Below are positions 8,696 through 16,126 of a DNA stretch of 42,368 nt, one piece after another. The position numbers and the translations under genes are program-made. The DNA is taken from positions 1 to 42,368 of IMG/VR virus record IMGVR_UViG_3300036826_000094; one strand, given 5' to 3'. Source of the stretch: a virus. The stretch's first letter is position 1. Each line of letters opens with the position of its first letter. Under the pieces are notes generated by a model that did no database searches, was not told the origin of the DNA, and saw only the letters and a list, made by a program, of their open reading frames with translations.

Positions 8696-10855
8696 ATGTC
8701 AGGCACCCAGGTTTCGTCATTCGGCAATGCGGCGCAGAACGCGCTGTTCGATCCGCTGATGGCGCGGAGACAGACGGAATACGATATTGCCAACCAATAC
8801 GCCCCGGCGCGCAATCAGTTGTTATTGGAACAGGGGCAGCAGCAACTCGGCGCGAACGAAATCGAATACATGGCGCGCGCCGCACAGGGCGTGCTGGGCT
8901 TGCCGGCCGAGCAGCGTCCGGCGGCCTACTCCAGCGCGGTGGCAGACCTGCAGCGCTATGGGTTCGCCCGCAACGCACCGGCGCAGTATCCCGGGGACGC
9001 GGCCATCCAGCGCGTCGCCGCGATGGGCACATCGAGCGAGAAGCAGGCCGAGTTCGCCGCCAATCTTGCCGCCAACCGTGCACTGCTGGGCGGCGGCACC
9101 GCACCGCCGGCTGCGGGGACGGGCACAGGAACAGCCGGTGGCTCCACTGGCCCCGTGGCGCTCGGGATGCGGCAGAACAATCCCGGTAATCTGATGTTTG
9201 CCGGACAGCCTGGCGCAACTCCGGGACAGGGCAACCGCTTCGCCACCTTCCCCGACATGCCGACCGGGGTGGCCGCCACCGCCGATCAGCTCGCACGCAA
9301 TCAGACACAGCACGGCCTTAACACCGTCCGCGGGCAGGTAACGCGCTGGGTCAGCGACCCGAAAGCCGATCTGACCTCCTACATCGCCGACATATCCAAG
9401 GCGCTTGGGGTCGGCCCTGACACGCCGATTGATTTCACCGATCCAAAAGTCCAGGCCGCTTTCATCCTCGCCCAGCAGCCGCACGAAAGCGCCGGCGGTG
9501 GCGCGGTGCTCAATCCGGCCGATGTGGAGAAGGGCGTGCAGATGGCGGCGGCACAGCGCGGCCAGATCGTGCAGGCGCGTCCTGCCAGCACGCAGACCGC
9601 CACAGCAGCCCCACAAGGCGGCGTGGCGGCGCGCACGGGCGGGACCGACGTCGCAGGACCTGGAGCGGGCACAGGCGCTCCAGCGGCCACGACAGCCCCG
9701 CTACTGGCCGCACCAGCGCCGGCAACCGCACCAGCAGCGGTGTCACCCGCGCCACCACAACCGACCGCAGCGCCAGAGCCAGCACCCGAACCAACCGCCG
9801 CACCCCGACCGGCATCCGCGCCGATACCCCCGCCCGCCCAGTTGCAACTGGACGCGCAGGGCCTGACAGCGCAGGACCGAGCCGTATTACAGACGTTGGG
9901 CACGGTGCCAGGAATGAAGCCAGTAACCCTGGCCACAACCATGGCTGAGATGGCGCAGCGCAATCAGGCCACGAACGAAAAGGCGCTCGCCGACTGGAGA
10001 GCCGCCGAGACGCAGCGACGCCAGGATGCGCAATTCGGCGAGACGCAGCGCCAGCATGACATCGAAAACCAGCGCGCGCAGGCGGCCGCAGCCCGTGCCG
10101 AGGAGCAACTCAAGATCGCCCAAGCCGAGGCGACGAGGAAAGCTAAGCAGGCAGCGCAGCCGTATCAGGGAACCGATATCTCGGCGCAGGATACCAACGT
10201 CCTGATGACCGCGCAGCCGAGTTCGAAGGAATACGCCATCGCCTACGAACGTATGGCGCAGCCGATTCGCACTCAGGATGGTAGCCTGATTTACCCGAAT
10301 CTCAGCGCGTTCGAGAAGCCCACTTATAAGCCGCCAGGTGGGGCCGAGACGCCGGACTATAGCACACCCAAAGTCACGGCGCCGACCATCATGACGCAGG
10401 ACCAGGCGCGCGCCGGCACCTATGCCGATCGCATGCAGAACTCCAACGCCGTCATCAGCCAGCTAGATGCCGCCGCAACCAACTGGTGGCAACGCCGCCT
10501 GTCCCATGTCGGAGGCGCGATCGATTTCGGTCTGAACAGTTCCGATTTCCAGAAGGTCAAGCAGGCGCAGGAGAATTTCGTCAACGCAGCACTGCGGCTG
10601 GAAAGCGGCGCTGTCATCAGCAAAGACGAGTTCGATCGGGCGGCCAAGCAGTATTTCCCACAGCCTGGAGATTCGGCCGAGGTCATCGCGCAGAAGAAAG
10701 CCAACCGCGAGGCCGAGATTGCCGGCTTCGTGCGCGAGGCAGGGCCAGCATACAAGCCGCCGAAGCAGGCCGATCCCCTTGAAGGTCGCACCGCGACTGG
10801 GCCGAACGGACAGAAGCTCTTCCGACGCAACGGTAAATGGGAGCCGCTGCCATGA
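8696..10855 (+). CDS. Virion-associated transglycosylase-like / DNA ejection protein
   Basis: A 719-aa multidomain virion protein. Residues ~160-270 carry a lysozyme-like fold: MRQNNPGNLMFAG, then RFATFPDMPTGVAATADQLARN and a downstream helix set. This 'RNNPGNL' family is found in phage structural proteins that open the peptidoglycan at entry. A ~100-residue Pro/Ala/Thr linker (about 300-390) is followed by a Gln/Ala-rich coiled coil (425-490). The C-terminal domain has FVNAALRLESGAVISKDEF and YFPQPGDSAEVIAQKKANRE, a conserved module of ejected proteins, and ends in GQKLFRRNGKWEPL. It likely is an internal head protein delivered into the periplasm. It overlaps the next gene (ATGA). Confidence 0.78.
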   Translation: MSGTQVSSFGNAAQNALFDPLMARRQTEYDIANQYAPARNQLLLEQGQQQLGANEIEYMARAAQGVLGLPAEQRPAAYSSAVADLQRYGFARNAPAQYPGDAAIQRVAAMGTSSEKQAEFAANLAANRALLGGGTAPPAAGTGTGTAGGSTGPVALGMRQNNPGNLMFAGQPGATPGQGNRFATFPDMPTGVAATADQLARNQTQHGLNTVRGQVTRWVSDPKADLTSYIADISKALGVGPDTPIDFTDPKVQAAFILAQQPHESAGGGAVLNPADVEKGVQMAAAQRGQIVQARPASTQTATAAPQGGVAARTGGTDVAGPGAGTGAPAATTAPLLAAPAPATAPAAVSPAPPQPTAAPEPAPEPTAAPRPASAPIPPPAQLQLDAQGLTAQDRAVLQTLGTVPGMKPVTLATTMAEMAQRNQATNEKALADWRAAETQRRQDAQFGETQRQHDIENQRAQAAAARAEEQLKIAQAEATRKAKQAAQPYQGTDISAQDTNVLMTAQPSSKEYAIAYERMAQPIRTQDGSLIYPNLSAFEKPTYKPPGGAETPDYSTPKVTAPTIMTQDQARAGTYADRMQNSNAVISQLDAAATNWWQRRLSHVGGAIDFGLNSSDFQKVKQAQENFVNAALRLESGAVISKDEFDRAAKQYFPQPGDSAEVIAQKKANREAEIAGFVREAGPAYKPPKQADPLEGRTATGPNGQKLFRRNGKWEPLP

Positions 10856-12261
10856 GCGACACCCTTCCGCCCGGCTTCACGCTTGATCCGCAGTTGCCCC
10901 CTGGGTTTAAGCTAGATGACCCTGGACAGCCCGCGCAGCCACCAGCGACGCAGACTACTCCTCCCCCAGCGTCGTCCGGGGGGCTGTTTCTTTCTCCAGA
11001 GACGGCAGACACGTTGCGCAATGCGCTCGCGCCGGAACCGAACACAACATACGGGTCGGTTCTGCCACTGGCGCGCGATGACAAAACTGGCGAGATCCGA
11101 TTGGCAATGCCTGGCATCATCCGTGCTCCGTTACAAGGCGCCATTGATCTGCTCCAGGGGCCAGGCGGCATGCAGATCAACCCCCACACTGGCACGATGA
11201 CGCTGACGCCAGAAGCAACTTCCACACTCGCCATGATCGGGGGCAGACCGCTTCAATTCAGTCGCACCAATCCTCTGGCTCCCGAACCGCTGGGCACTTT
11301 CGATCGTCGCGCCAATCTGCCGCCCGAGTTCAAGGAGGCGCCCTACGCCTCAGAGCGGGCCGGCACAGGCACCGAAGCAGGCCCGTCAACACCAGCCGCC
11401 ACACCACCGCCCGGTGTATCGGCTCCGCCCACAACGGCAGATGAAGCGAAGGCCATAGCCAGCAACCTATACAAACGAGCCGAGACCGCGGGCGGCACGC
11501 TTACTCCGCAATTCACCAACAAATTCATCGACAGTCTGGCAGAAGCCGGCCCGAAAACCGAACTTGGAGCTACGGTGCCAGGAAGTCAGGTGGCAAAGCA
11601 AATTACTACCGATCTGCAGAACTTCAGGGATAAGCCTCTGACATTGGAAGCGGTGCAGGAATTTGACGAGCGGATCGGCAAGCTTATCAATGCTGACTAT
11701 AAGGCGAACAGGGGTCTGAGCGATACAGGTCAGGAACTTTTGGACATCCAACAGAAGCTTCGCAGCCAGATCGAGAATGCCGCCGAAGGCAATATTGCTG
11801 GCGGCACCGCAGGCTTCAAATCGCTTTCCGATGCGCGCAAGGCGTATTCGCAGGCGATGAAAATGCGTGACCTGGAAAATGTCAGGTATCGTGCGGACGC
11901 GACTGACAATCCTGCAACGAGCTACAAGAACCAGCTCAATACGATACTGAACAATGCGAAAAGCCGCGGCTATACGGATGAGGAAAGGGCCGCAGTGGAG
12001 AACGCCCGCGATCGTGGCGTGCTCGGCGGGACGTTGCATGTATTTGGCAGCCGCTTGATTCCGATAATTGCAGGCGCGACCGAAGCCGGCACTGGCGGGA
12101 TAACTCGCGGTCTGGCTGCGGCTGGAGTGACACATACCGTGGGGACGGCCCTTCGCGCGGCGGCCGCTACGCTCCAGCGAAACAAGCTCGGCAAGGCTCT
12201 GACTGTGATGGGAGAGAGCGTGCCAACTAATCCGCTGACCCCGCCTTGGCTGGCGCCTTAG
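10852..12261 (+). CDS. Large internal virion / ejection protein
   Basis: A 469-aa protein whose ATG overlaps the preceding TGA (ATGA); an upstream in-frame ATG exists but would extend into the previous gene. The N-terminus has tandem LPPGFTLD and LPPGFKLD elements seen in large internal proteins of podophages. A Pro-rich stretch follows, then a helical region from about residue 190 (TADEAKAIASNLYKRAE) to 380, rich in charged residues, and an Ala/Gly-rich amphipathic or membrane-prone end (about 400-440). This resembles the ejected proteins encoded next to transglycosylase genes, which form the periplasmic conduit. Its last codons overlap the end of the convergent gene at 12258 by four bases. 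Confidence 0.68.
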   Translation: MSDTLPPGFTLDPQLPPGFKLDDPGQPAQPPATQTTPPPASSGGLFLSPETADTLRNALAPEPNTTYGSVLPLARDDKTGEIRLAMPGIIRAPLQGAIDLLQGPGGMQINPHTGTMTLTPEATSTLAMIGGRPLQFSRTNPLAPEPLGTFDRRANLPPEFKEAPYASERAGTGTEAGPSTPAATPPPGVSAPPTTADEAKAIASNLYKRAETAGGTLTPQFTNKFIDSLAEAGPKTELGATVPGSQVAKQITTDLQNFRDKPLTLEAVQEFDERIGKLINADYKANRGLSDTGQELLDIQQKLRSQIENAAEGNIAGGTAGFKSLSDARKAYSQAMKMRDLENVRYRADATDNPATSYKNQLNTILNNAKSRGYTDEERAAVENARDRGVLGGTLHVFGSRLIPIIAGATEAGTGGITRGLAAAGVTHTVGTALRAAAATLQRNKLGKALTVMGESVPTNPLTPPWLAP

Positions 12262-12611
12262 ACGTCAATTCCCAGGAACCGGCAAAGGCCGCGTGGTGGA
12301 TATAGTTGCAGCATTACATAGATGATGGTCATGATCAGGCCCATACCCCAGAACAGATAAAGCGCTGCTCCCCTAAGCCCTGTGATGGATAGCAAGGGAG
12401 GGGAATACGGCTGATATGAAGGGACCGGGATATCCACGAAGATTACCTTGGGAACCACGATTGTCTCTGGTTTAAGCACGTTTTGCCAGGAGACACCGAG
12501 CTTGCGCCGGAGCGCCTCGGCCTGAGTGGCAGCAGCGAGGCGCTCGCCGTCGTGCGCGCTGCCCAGCATGCCGAGGATCGCCGCCAGCCGCTCGCGCTCG
12601 GTGTCAGTCAT
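12258..12611 (-). CDS. Small membrane protein, conserved phage type
   Basis: A 117-aa protein ending the minus-strand small-gene operon. The N-terminal 45 residues form a charged helix (TERERLAAILGMLGSAHDGERLAAATQAEALRRKL, positions 4-38), a motif frequent in small phage proteins. One membrane-spanning helix lies near residues 80-102 (ALYLFWGMGLIMTIIYVML). Its start overlaps the stop of the upstream gene and its 3' end overlaps the convergent structural gene by four bases. There is no identified function; a lysis or envelope role would be a guess. Confidence 0.65.
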   Translation of the reverse strand: MTDTERERLAAILGMLGSAHDGERLAAATQAEALRRKLGVSWQNVLKPETIVVPKVIFVDIPVPSYQPYSPPLLSITGLRGAALYLFWGMGLIMTIIYVMLQLYPPRGLCRFLGIDV

Positions 12612-12832
12612 GGTGCTTCCAGATGGCTGACGCGTTCCGCCAAGTCGTCAATCTGGCCTTGCAGGTCCTCGATTGCCTCGGTGCCCTGCTTGGTCAGCCG
12701 GCGTTCGAGCAGCGTCATGCGACCGCCCAGCCGACGCAGCTCGGTCCTGGTCTCCTCGCGAAAGGTTCTGACCTCGTCCAGCGTGCGCTGGATCAGGCCC
12801 TGTAGCATTTCCAAGCTGACAGCGTCAGACAT
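12608..12832 (-). CDS. Small coiled-coil protein
   Basis: A 74-aa protein starting at MSDAVSLEMLQGL; the longer upstream reading runs through the preceding gene and is less likely. Nearly the entire chain shows heptad spacing of Leu/Val/Met with Arg/Glu (RTFREETRTELRRLGGRM and LERRLTKQGTEAIEDLQ), so it should form a coiled coil. Its start lies inside the end of the upstream gene, indicating translational coupling. It looks paralogous to that upstream gene, sharing MSD(A/T)(V/I)SLE at the N-terminus. The function is unknown. Confidence 0.65.
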   Translation of the reverse strand: MSDAVSLEMLQGLIQRTLDEVRTFREETRTELRRLGGRMTLLERRLTKQGTEAIEDLQGQIDDLAERVSHLEAP

Positions 12833-13112
12833 CGTCCTGATCCACCCCGACCTTGAGTGCGATCCGGCGCACAAGCAGCAGCAAACGCGCCTGGGTTTCC
12901 TCGAACCGGCTCTGCCGGTCGACCATCGCATCCATCCGTTGTTCGAGCGACGACATGCGTTTGCCGAGGCTCGTCATTTCGTCGCGCAGCCCGCTTAGCG
13001 CATCACGCGAACTTTCGCGGAAGCTGACGAAAGAGCGGCGTAGATCGTGGACATCGTTCTGCACGGCGTCCAGTCTGTAGCCAATAAATTCGAGGCTGAT
13101 TGTATCACTCAC
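12825..13112 (-). CDS. Small coiled-coil protein, paralogue of its neighbour
   Basis: A 95-aa protein with a GTG start preceded by a purine-rich GGGGAG. The sequence MSDTISLEFIGYRLDAVQND is followed by a long heptad-patterned helix (MTSLGKRMSSLEQRMDAMVD) and a Leu/Val-rich end. The family of short 'SLEF...' coiled-coil proteins is frequent in temperate phages of Alphaproteobacteria, without known function. The downstream gene starts inside its 3' end. It may oligomerise with its paralogue. Confidence 0.65.
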   Translation of the reverse strand: MSDTISLEFIGYRLDAVQNDVHDLRRSFVSFRESSRDALSGLRDEMTSLGKRMSSLEQRMDAMVDRQSRFEETQARLLLLVRRIALKVGVDQDDV

Positions 13113-13127
13113 GCCCGCAACTCCCCA

Positions 13128-13352
13128 TCAGTGCCAGAGATGGCCGATGATCGCGACGATGGCGCCACCAGCGACCGACGCCAGCAGCACCAGCGGCGCC
13201 AGCCAGCGGTCCCGATCGAGCTTGCGCGATTCTGAGATGAGCTTGCGTTGTTCGGCGGCGAACTTCTCCGCCTCCGCTCGGTCGCGGTCGATCCGCGCGA
13301 TCTCCGCCCGCAGATCGAGCCGCTCGCGATAGTCGGCAGGAATATCGCTCAT
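13128..13352 (-). CDS. Coiled-coil protein with C-terminal membrane anchor
   Basis: A 74-aa protein. The ATG overlaps the stop of the upstream gene (TGATG); a GTG one codon earlier is possible. Residues 1-48 are a charged helix (EIARIDRDRAEAEKFAAEQRK). Residues 50-71 form one membrane helix (WLAPLVLLASVAGGAIVAIIG), giving a C-terminally anchored topology. This layout is compatible with a spanin-like or holin-like part of a lysis set, and no other lysis genes are recognisable in the genome. No signature proves that role. Confidence 0.6.
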   Translation of the reverse strand: MSDIPADYRERLDLRAEIARIDRDRAEAEKFAAEQRKLISESRKLDRDRWLAPLVLLASVAGGAIVAIIGHLWH

Positions 13353-13561
13353 CACTCAGCCCCGTCGGTGCCGGTGCGGTCGAGCACGAGGCTGTAAGCC
13401 AGCCACCACTGGCTCTGCCGCTCAGCCTGCCGGGCCTCGCCAATAGCGCCCAGCTCGGCCAGCTGGAGCGCCGAACCCTGGAGAAACCGCGCGATCTCGC
13501 GCGCCCGGGCCGGGCTCATCAGCGGCGGCAGCGGCGGCGGGATAAACGGATTGTCGCTCAC
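13352..13561 (-). CDS. Small hypothetical protein
   Basis: A 69-aa protein with a GTG start overlapping the upstream stop by four bases (GTGA) and a stop overlapping the downstream ATG. An N-terminal Pro stretch (NPFIPPPLPPLMSP) is followed by a helical Ala/Arg/Leu-rich remainder (REIARFLQGSALQLAELG). There is no membrane segment and no known domain. The chained overlaps within the operon are the main support. Confidence 0.6.
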   Translation of the reverse strand: MSDNPFIPPPLPPLMSPARAREIARFLQGSALQLAELGAIGEARQAERQSQWWLAYSLVLDRTGTDGAE

Positions 13562-13692
13562 TTGCCGCCCCTGACCTGGTCGATGATCCGGCGCAGCAGC
13601 TCGCCAACCGTCAGGCCCAGCCGCTTTGCTTCACGCTGAAGCCAGCTCTGCTGCGGTGGTGTCACGGTGATGTTCAGACGTGGATTTGCCAT
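13558..13692 (-). CDS. Ribbon-helix-helix (Arc/CopG-type) regulator
   Basis: A 44-aa protein with ATG at 13692 and TGA at 13558. An N-terminal strand PRLNITVTPPQQ is followed by two short helices (SWLQREAKRLG and TVGELLRRIIDQV), the minimal RHH fold of dimeric DNA-binding proteins. A perfect 16-bp palindrome ends directly before its start codon, fitting autoregulation of the small-gene operon it heads. The downstream GTG overlaps its stop (GTGA). It is so short that it may be missed by gene callers. The fold call rests on pattern only. Confidence 0.6.
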   Translation of the reverse strand: MANPRLNITVTPPQQSWLQREAKRLGLTVGELLRRIIDQVRGGK

Positions 13693-13708
13693 AACGCATA
13701 TATGCGTT
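13693..13708. promoter_or_regulatory. 16-bp perfect palindrome, likely operator
   Basis: The string aacgcatatatgcgtt is its own reverse complement and abuts the start codon of the RHH gene. RHH dimers bind short palindromes, so this is a natural operator for autorepression. It could also affect anything read rightward from this point. Confidence 0.55.
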
Positions 13709-13761
13709 GGGCACGACGCACAGTCAAGCCCAATCAGGAGACATACGGATGCGTGTCAGCC

Positions 13762-14040
13762 ATGTTTGACGCACCTGTAATCATCGCCGACCGCTTCACC
13801 GCCAAGGCTCCGATGCCCTGGTACGGTGGGAAATCACAAGCTGCCCCGCTGGTCTGGCAACTGCTCGGCGACGTGGACCACTATTGCGAGCCGTTTGCCG
13901 GATCGCTGGCTGTGCTGCTGAGCCGGCCGCATCCGTGCAATCGGCCATATTACTCCGAAACCGTGAACGACGTGGACTCACTATTGGTCACTGCGGCGCG
14001 CGGACTGCGCGTTGAAGCCTGTCGAGGGGCACCGCACTAA
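13762..14040 (+). pseudogene. Truncated D12-class DNA adenine methylase
   Basis: The reading frame shows the N-terminus of a Dam-type adenine methylase. PMPWYGGKSQAAP is the FxGGK-like SAM motif, YCEPFAGSLAVLLSRP follows, and then ETVNDVDSLLV. Homology-like sequence stops near base 13989. The normal protein continues well past 200 residues and includes the catalytic DPPY motif, which is absent here. The frame instead runs into an insertion-sequence remnant and stops at 14040. It is therefore inactive as a methylase. The gene faces away from the RHH operon. Confidence 0.75.
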
Positions 14041-14083
14041 GCGGCCCGTTGAAGCAGGAACCAGCCTGGAGTTGGCAGCGTGA
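13991..14083 (+). pseudogene. C-terminal remnant of tnpB (IS200/IS605-type)
   Basis: In the frame starting CTG at 13991, about 30 codons ending in TGA at 14083 read like the extreme C-terminus of TnpB proteins (PVEGHRTKRPVEAGT). The rest of the transposase-associated nuclease is missing; immediately upstream lies the broken methylase. An insertion followed by deletion would explain the arrangement. The fragment is too short for a certain family assignment, but the right-end structure directly downstream supports it. Confidence 0.55.
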
Positions 14084-14128
14084 GCCGCCGCTCGGGAACC
14101 CCGGTCCTTCAGGGCCGGGAGGAGGTCA
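14030..14128 (+). mobile_element. IS200/IS605-type right end with omegaRNA-like hairpin
   Basis: The tract gttgaagcaggaacc is followed by a stem-loop at 14099-14119 (ccccggtccttcagggccggg, one G-T pair) and ggaggaggtca. This order is the usual 3' end of tnpB-bearing IS200/IS605 elements, where the same DNA encodes the scaffold of the guide RNA (omegaRNA). No tnpA, left end or complete tnpB is present, so this is a scar. If transcribed, the sequence after 14128 would take the guide position, which falls on the start of the next gene. Confidence 0.5.
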
Positions 14129-14153
14129 GCTGTTTCACCTCATGGAGGCGTAA

Positions 14154-15203
14154 ATGAGCACCCTTCTCGTCGGCAAGGACAAGAAGTTCCAGACCATCGC
14201 CGCGGCCGTGGCGGCAGCGCAGGACGGCGACACCATCCGCGTCGATGGCGGCCGATATCTGAATGACTTTCCGCCGGTCATTCGCGTCTCGCTGAAATTC
14301 GAGGCGGTCGGATCGCGTGTCGTCATGGAGGCTGACAAACCTATACCCAACGGTAAAGGGTTGATCATCGCCGGCGGCACCAACACCAACCCAACGATAT
14401 CGTTCGATGCATTCGACTTCGTAGGTGCTCAGGTGCGCGACAAGAACGGCGCAGGAATTCGCTATCAGGCCGGCGACCTCACCTGCACCAACTGCGTCTT
14501 CCGCAATTGCCAGGACGGCATTCTCGCCACGCCGCTCATCAAGGGCATCGGCACCATCGTCATTGACCGCTGCGAGATCGACGGCTGCGGCGCAGGCGAT
14601 GGGCAATCGCACAATCTCTATATCGGTTTCATCAGCAATTTCGCGCTGACGAACAGCTATTCGCACGACTGTAAGGTCGGGCATCTCGTGAAGACGCGGG
14701 CGAAGACCTCAACGATCACCAATTGCCGGTTGTTCGATAACGGCCAGACAAGCAGCTACGCCGTCGACTGCCCGAACGCGGGCGACCTGTTCGTCTCGAA
14801 CTGCCAGATCCAGCAGGGCGCCAAAGGGCAGAATCCGTTCTTCTCGACCTACGGCGTGGGCGACAGTTCCAATCCGGGACGGACGGCGCACATCACGTCA
14901 TGCGTCGTCGTCAATGACGCGAAACAGGTCAAGCTGATGTATAACGCAGTGACGGACACGCCTGCGGTGTGGACCGACTGCCAGTTCTGGGGCGTGCCGG
15001 ACACGCTGGTGGCGCGCGGCAGGGGGCTGGTGACCGTCAACAACCCGACATGGCTCACCGCCCGGCCGTTGCTCGACATTGTGACGCCGCCCTACGGCCC
15101 TGTGGCTACGCACCGGGAAGAGCCGGATGTGGGCGAGGATGACGACGATTTCGAGCCGCCGCCCGACCAGCAGGACCCGGAGCCAGACGATGACACCTGT
15201 TGA
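14154..15203 (+). CDS. Right-handed beta-helix protein, pectate-lyase-like fold
   Basis: A 349-aa protein. It opens with the typical start of beta-helix proteins (LVGKDKKFQTIAAAVAAAQDGDTIRVDGG). About eight coils follow, with recurring short strands and Asn/Cys positions (CTNCVFRNCQDGI, IDRCEIDGCGAG, ITNCRLFDNGQ, VSNCQIQQGA). The end is an acidic, Pro-rich tail from about residue 320 (DVGEDDDDFEPPPDQQDPEPDDD). The fold is shared by pectate lyases and phage tailspike depolymerases. No signal peptide is seen. Its place outside the tail operon suggests an accessory gene. It may act on a surface polysaccharide; catalytic residues cannot be assigned. Confidence 0.75.
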   Translation: MSTLLVGKDKKFQTIAAAVAAAQDGDTIRVDGGRYLNDFPPVIRVSLKFEAVGSRVVMEADKPIPNGKGLIIAGGTNTNPTISFDAFDFVGAQVRDKNGAGIRYQAGDLTCTNCVFRNCQDGILATPLIKGIGTIVIDRCEIDGCGAGDGQSHNLYIGFISNFALTNSYSHDCKVGHLVKTRAKTSTITNCRLFDNGQTSSYAVDCPNAGDLFVSNCQIQQGAKGQNPFFSTYGVGDSSNPGRTAHITSCVVVNDAKQVKLMYNAVTDTPAVWTDCQFWGVPDTLVARGRGLVTVNNPTWLTARPLLDIVTPPYGPVATHREEPDVGEDDDDFEPPPDQQDPEPDDDTC

Positions 15204-15381
15204 GCGACAGCAGCGACGTCAGGCGCACGACGCGTTCTGGCAGGATATCCACTTTGTGCAGGGCCTGATGGCTGAAGGTATGCCGCAGGCCGCGATCCTG
15301 CGCAGACTCGAGGCCCAGGCAGGCCTTAAGTGGGACGCCGAGTGGCAGGCATACATCGACCTTGATGGCGAAGGGCGGTAA
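15190..15381 (+). CDS. Small hypothetical protein coupled to the beta-helix gene
   Basis: A 63-aa ORF starting inside the 3' end of the beta-helix gene (overlap of 14 bases), MTPVERQQRRQAHDAF. It is mostly helical and charged, with a segment GMPQAAILRRLEAQAGLKWD that reads like a small recognition helix. There is no membrane segment. The function is unknown; overlap and shared strand suggest co-expression with its neighbour. Confidence 0.55.
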   Translation: MTPVERQQRRQAHDAFWQDIHFVQGLMAEGMPQAAILRRLEAQAGLKWDAEWQAYIDLDGEGR

Positions 15382-15547
15382 CGGACAATTCCGTGGTCAC
15401 AGGACGGCAAAACGGACAAAACCGTTGCGTCGGGTAGGGTGACACGTTTTTGCGTAATTCAAGAATTTCGCAGCAATTTTGGGCCGTTGATTTCATTGCC
15501 TGATTTTGCTGCGAAACATAGGTGCGAAATGACGCGCCTTGCGACGC
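15382..15547. other. Non-coding AT-richer region between convergent genes
   Basis: No gene is seen. The region is richer in A/T than its surroundings. It carries a 10-bp inverted repeat (tttcgcagca at 15466-15475 and its complement at 15507-15516) and short hairpins such as acgga/tccgt at 15381-15394. It may contain transcription ends of the two converging units or a site such as an attachment site. Neither can be shown from the sequence. Confidence 0.5.
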
Positions 15548-15550
15548 TCA
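15528..15550. repeat. 23-bp direct repeat, copy 1
   Basis: Matches 15821-15843 with one mismatch (C/T). On the minus strand it contains the TGA stop of the zinc-ribbon gene and the bases after it. Confidence 0.8.
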
Positions 15551-15817
15551 TGTGGGCTGTGCATCCGCGAAAAGATGACAGCGTCCGCAATAGCGATGAG
15601 AAATGTCATGTGGACCGAAGCTGACCGCACCACAGTGCGGACAGGTAAGGCTCGGCCCGTATGTCGTATCGCGGATTTCGCGCAACCAGTCGCATAGCGC
15701 GCGGCTCGTCGCATCGTCCTTTCCGGTGATCTGGCGCCAGCGCGCCTGCTTGGCTTCTCCCCAAGGGGGAGCCGAGAAATACAACAACACGGCCTCGATA
15801 ACTAAGGACATATCCAT
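15548..15817 (-). CDS. Small zinc-ribbon protein
   Basis: An 89-aa protein beginning MDMSLVIEAVLLYFSAPPWGE. A helical middle part is followed by a C-terminal zinc-ribbon: CPHCG and CGRC at about residues 61-65 and 79-82. This four-Cys layout with an HDISHRYCG segment is frequent in short phage proteins of unknown role. The upstream coding possibility to 15970 lies mostly over the neighbouring gene, so the internal ATG is preferred. The gene is bracketed by a 23-bp direct repeat that also marks the end of its upstream neighbour. Confidence 0.65.
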   Translation of the reverse strand: MDMSLVIEAVLLYFSAPPWGEAKQARWRQITGKDDATSRALCDWLREIRDTTYGPSLTCPHCGAVSFGPHDISHRYCGRCHLFADAQPT

Positions 15818-15820
15818 GCG

Positions 15821-15843
15821 AATGACGTGCCTTGCGACGCTCA
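15821..15843. repeat. 23-bp direct repeat, copy 2
   Basis: Second copy of the repeat at 15528-15550. It contains the TGA stop of the 65-aa gene upstream on the minus strand, then the leader of the zinc-ribbon gene. Confidence 0.8.
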
Positions 15844-16038
15844 CTGGCCCATAAGCCGCTTCACGGCCGAATAGCTGTCGATCCAGTTTACCAACGCGCG
15901 ATAGACCTCGGGCTCTAGCGCCACAAAATGGTCGCCGCCAACACGAGGCGCGCGTAGGACAATCTGCCATCCATCAAATGACACATAGAGGCCGTCACCG
16001 AGATATGTCTCGCGCCCTTGCTCGGGCAGACCGGTCAT
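15841..16038 (-). CDS. Small conserved hypothetical protein
   Basis: A 65-aa protein starting MTGLPEQGRETYLGDGLYVS. A clear ribosome site GGAGG lies seven bases before its ATG, which fixes the start inside a much longer open frame. The pattern YLGDGLYVSFDGWQIVLRAPR followed by LEPEVYRALV is a conserved small protein of phages and bacteria, predicted to be a compact beta-rich domain. No function is known. It is divergent from the small membrane gene at 16127. Confidence 0.75.
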   Translation of the reverse strand: MTGLPEQGRETYLGDGLYVSFDGWQIVLRAPRVGGDHFVALEPEVYRALVNWIDSYSAVKRLMGQ

Positions 16039-16126
16039 TCTCAAACCTCCGCAGCAGTCCCAGGGAACTCTCCGCGGAACCGATCGCGTATCATCTCCAC
16101 GTCGTCCAAGAGGACAGGCGCTAATC

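Noticed and set aside
12258-13561. Complete lysis cassette
   Set aside because: Membrane and coiled-coil proteins are present, but no endolysin, holin or spanin signature is clear, so lysis roles were not assigned.
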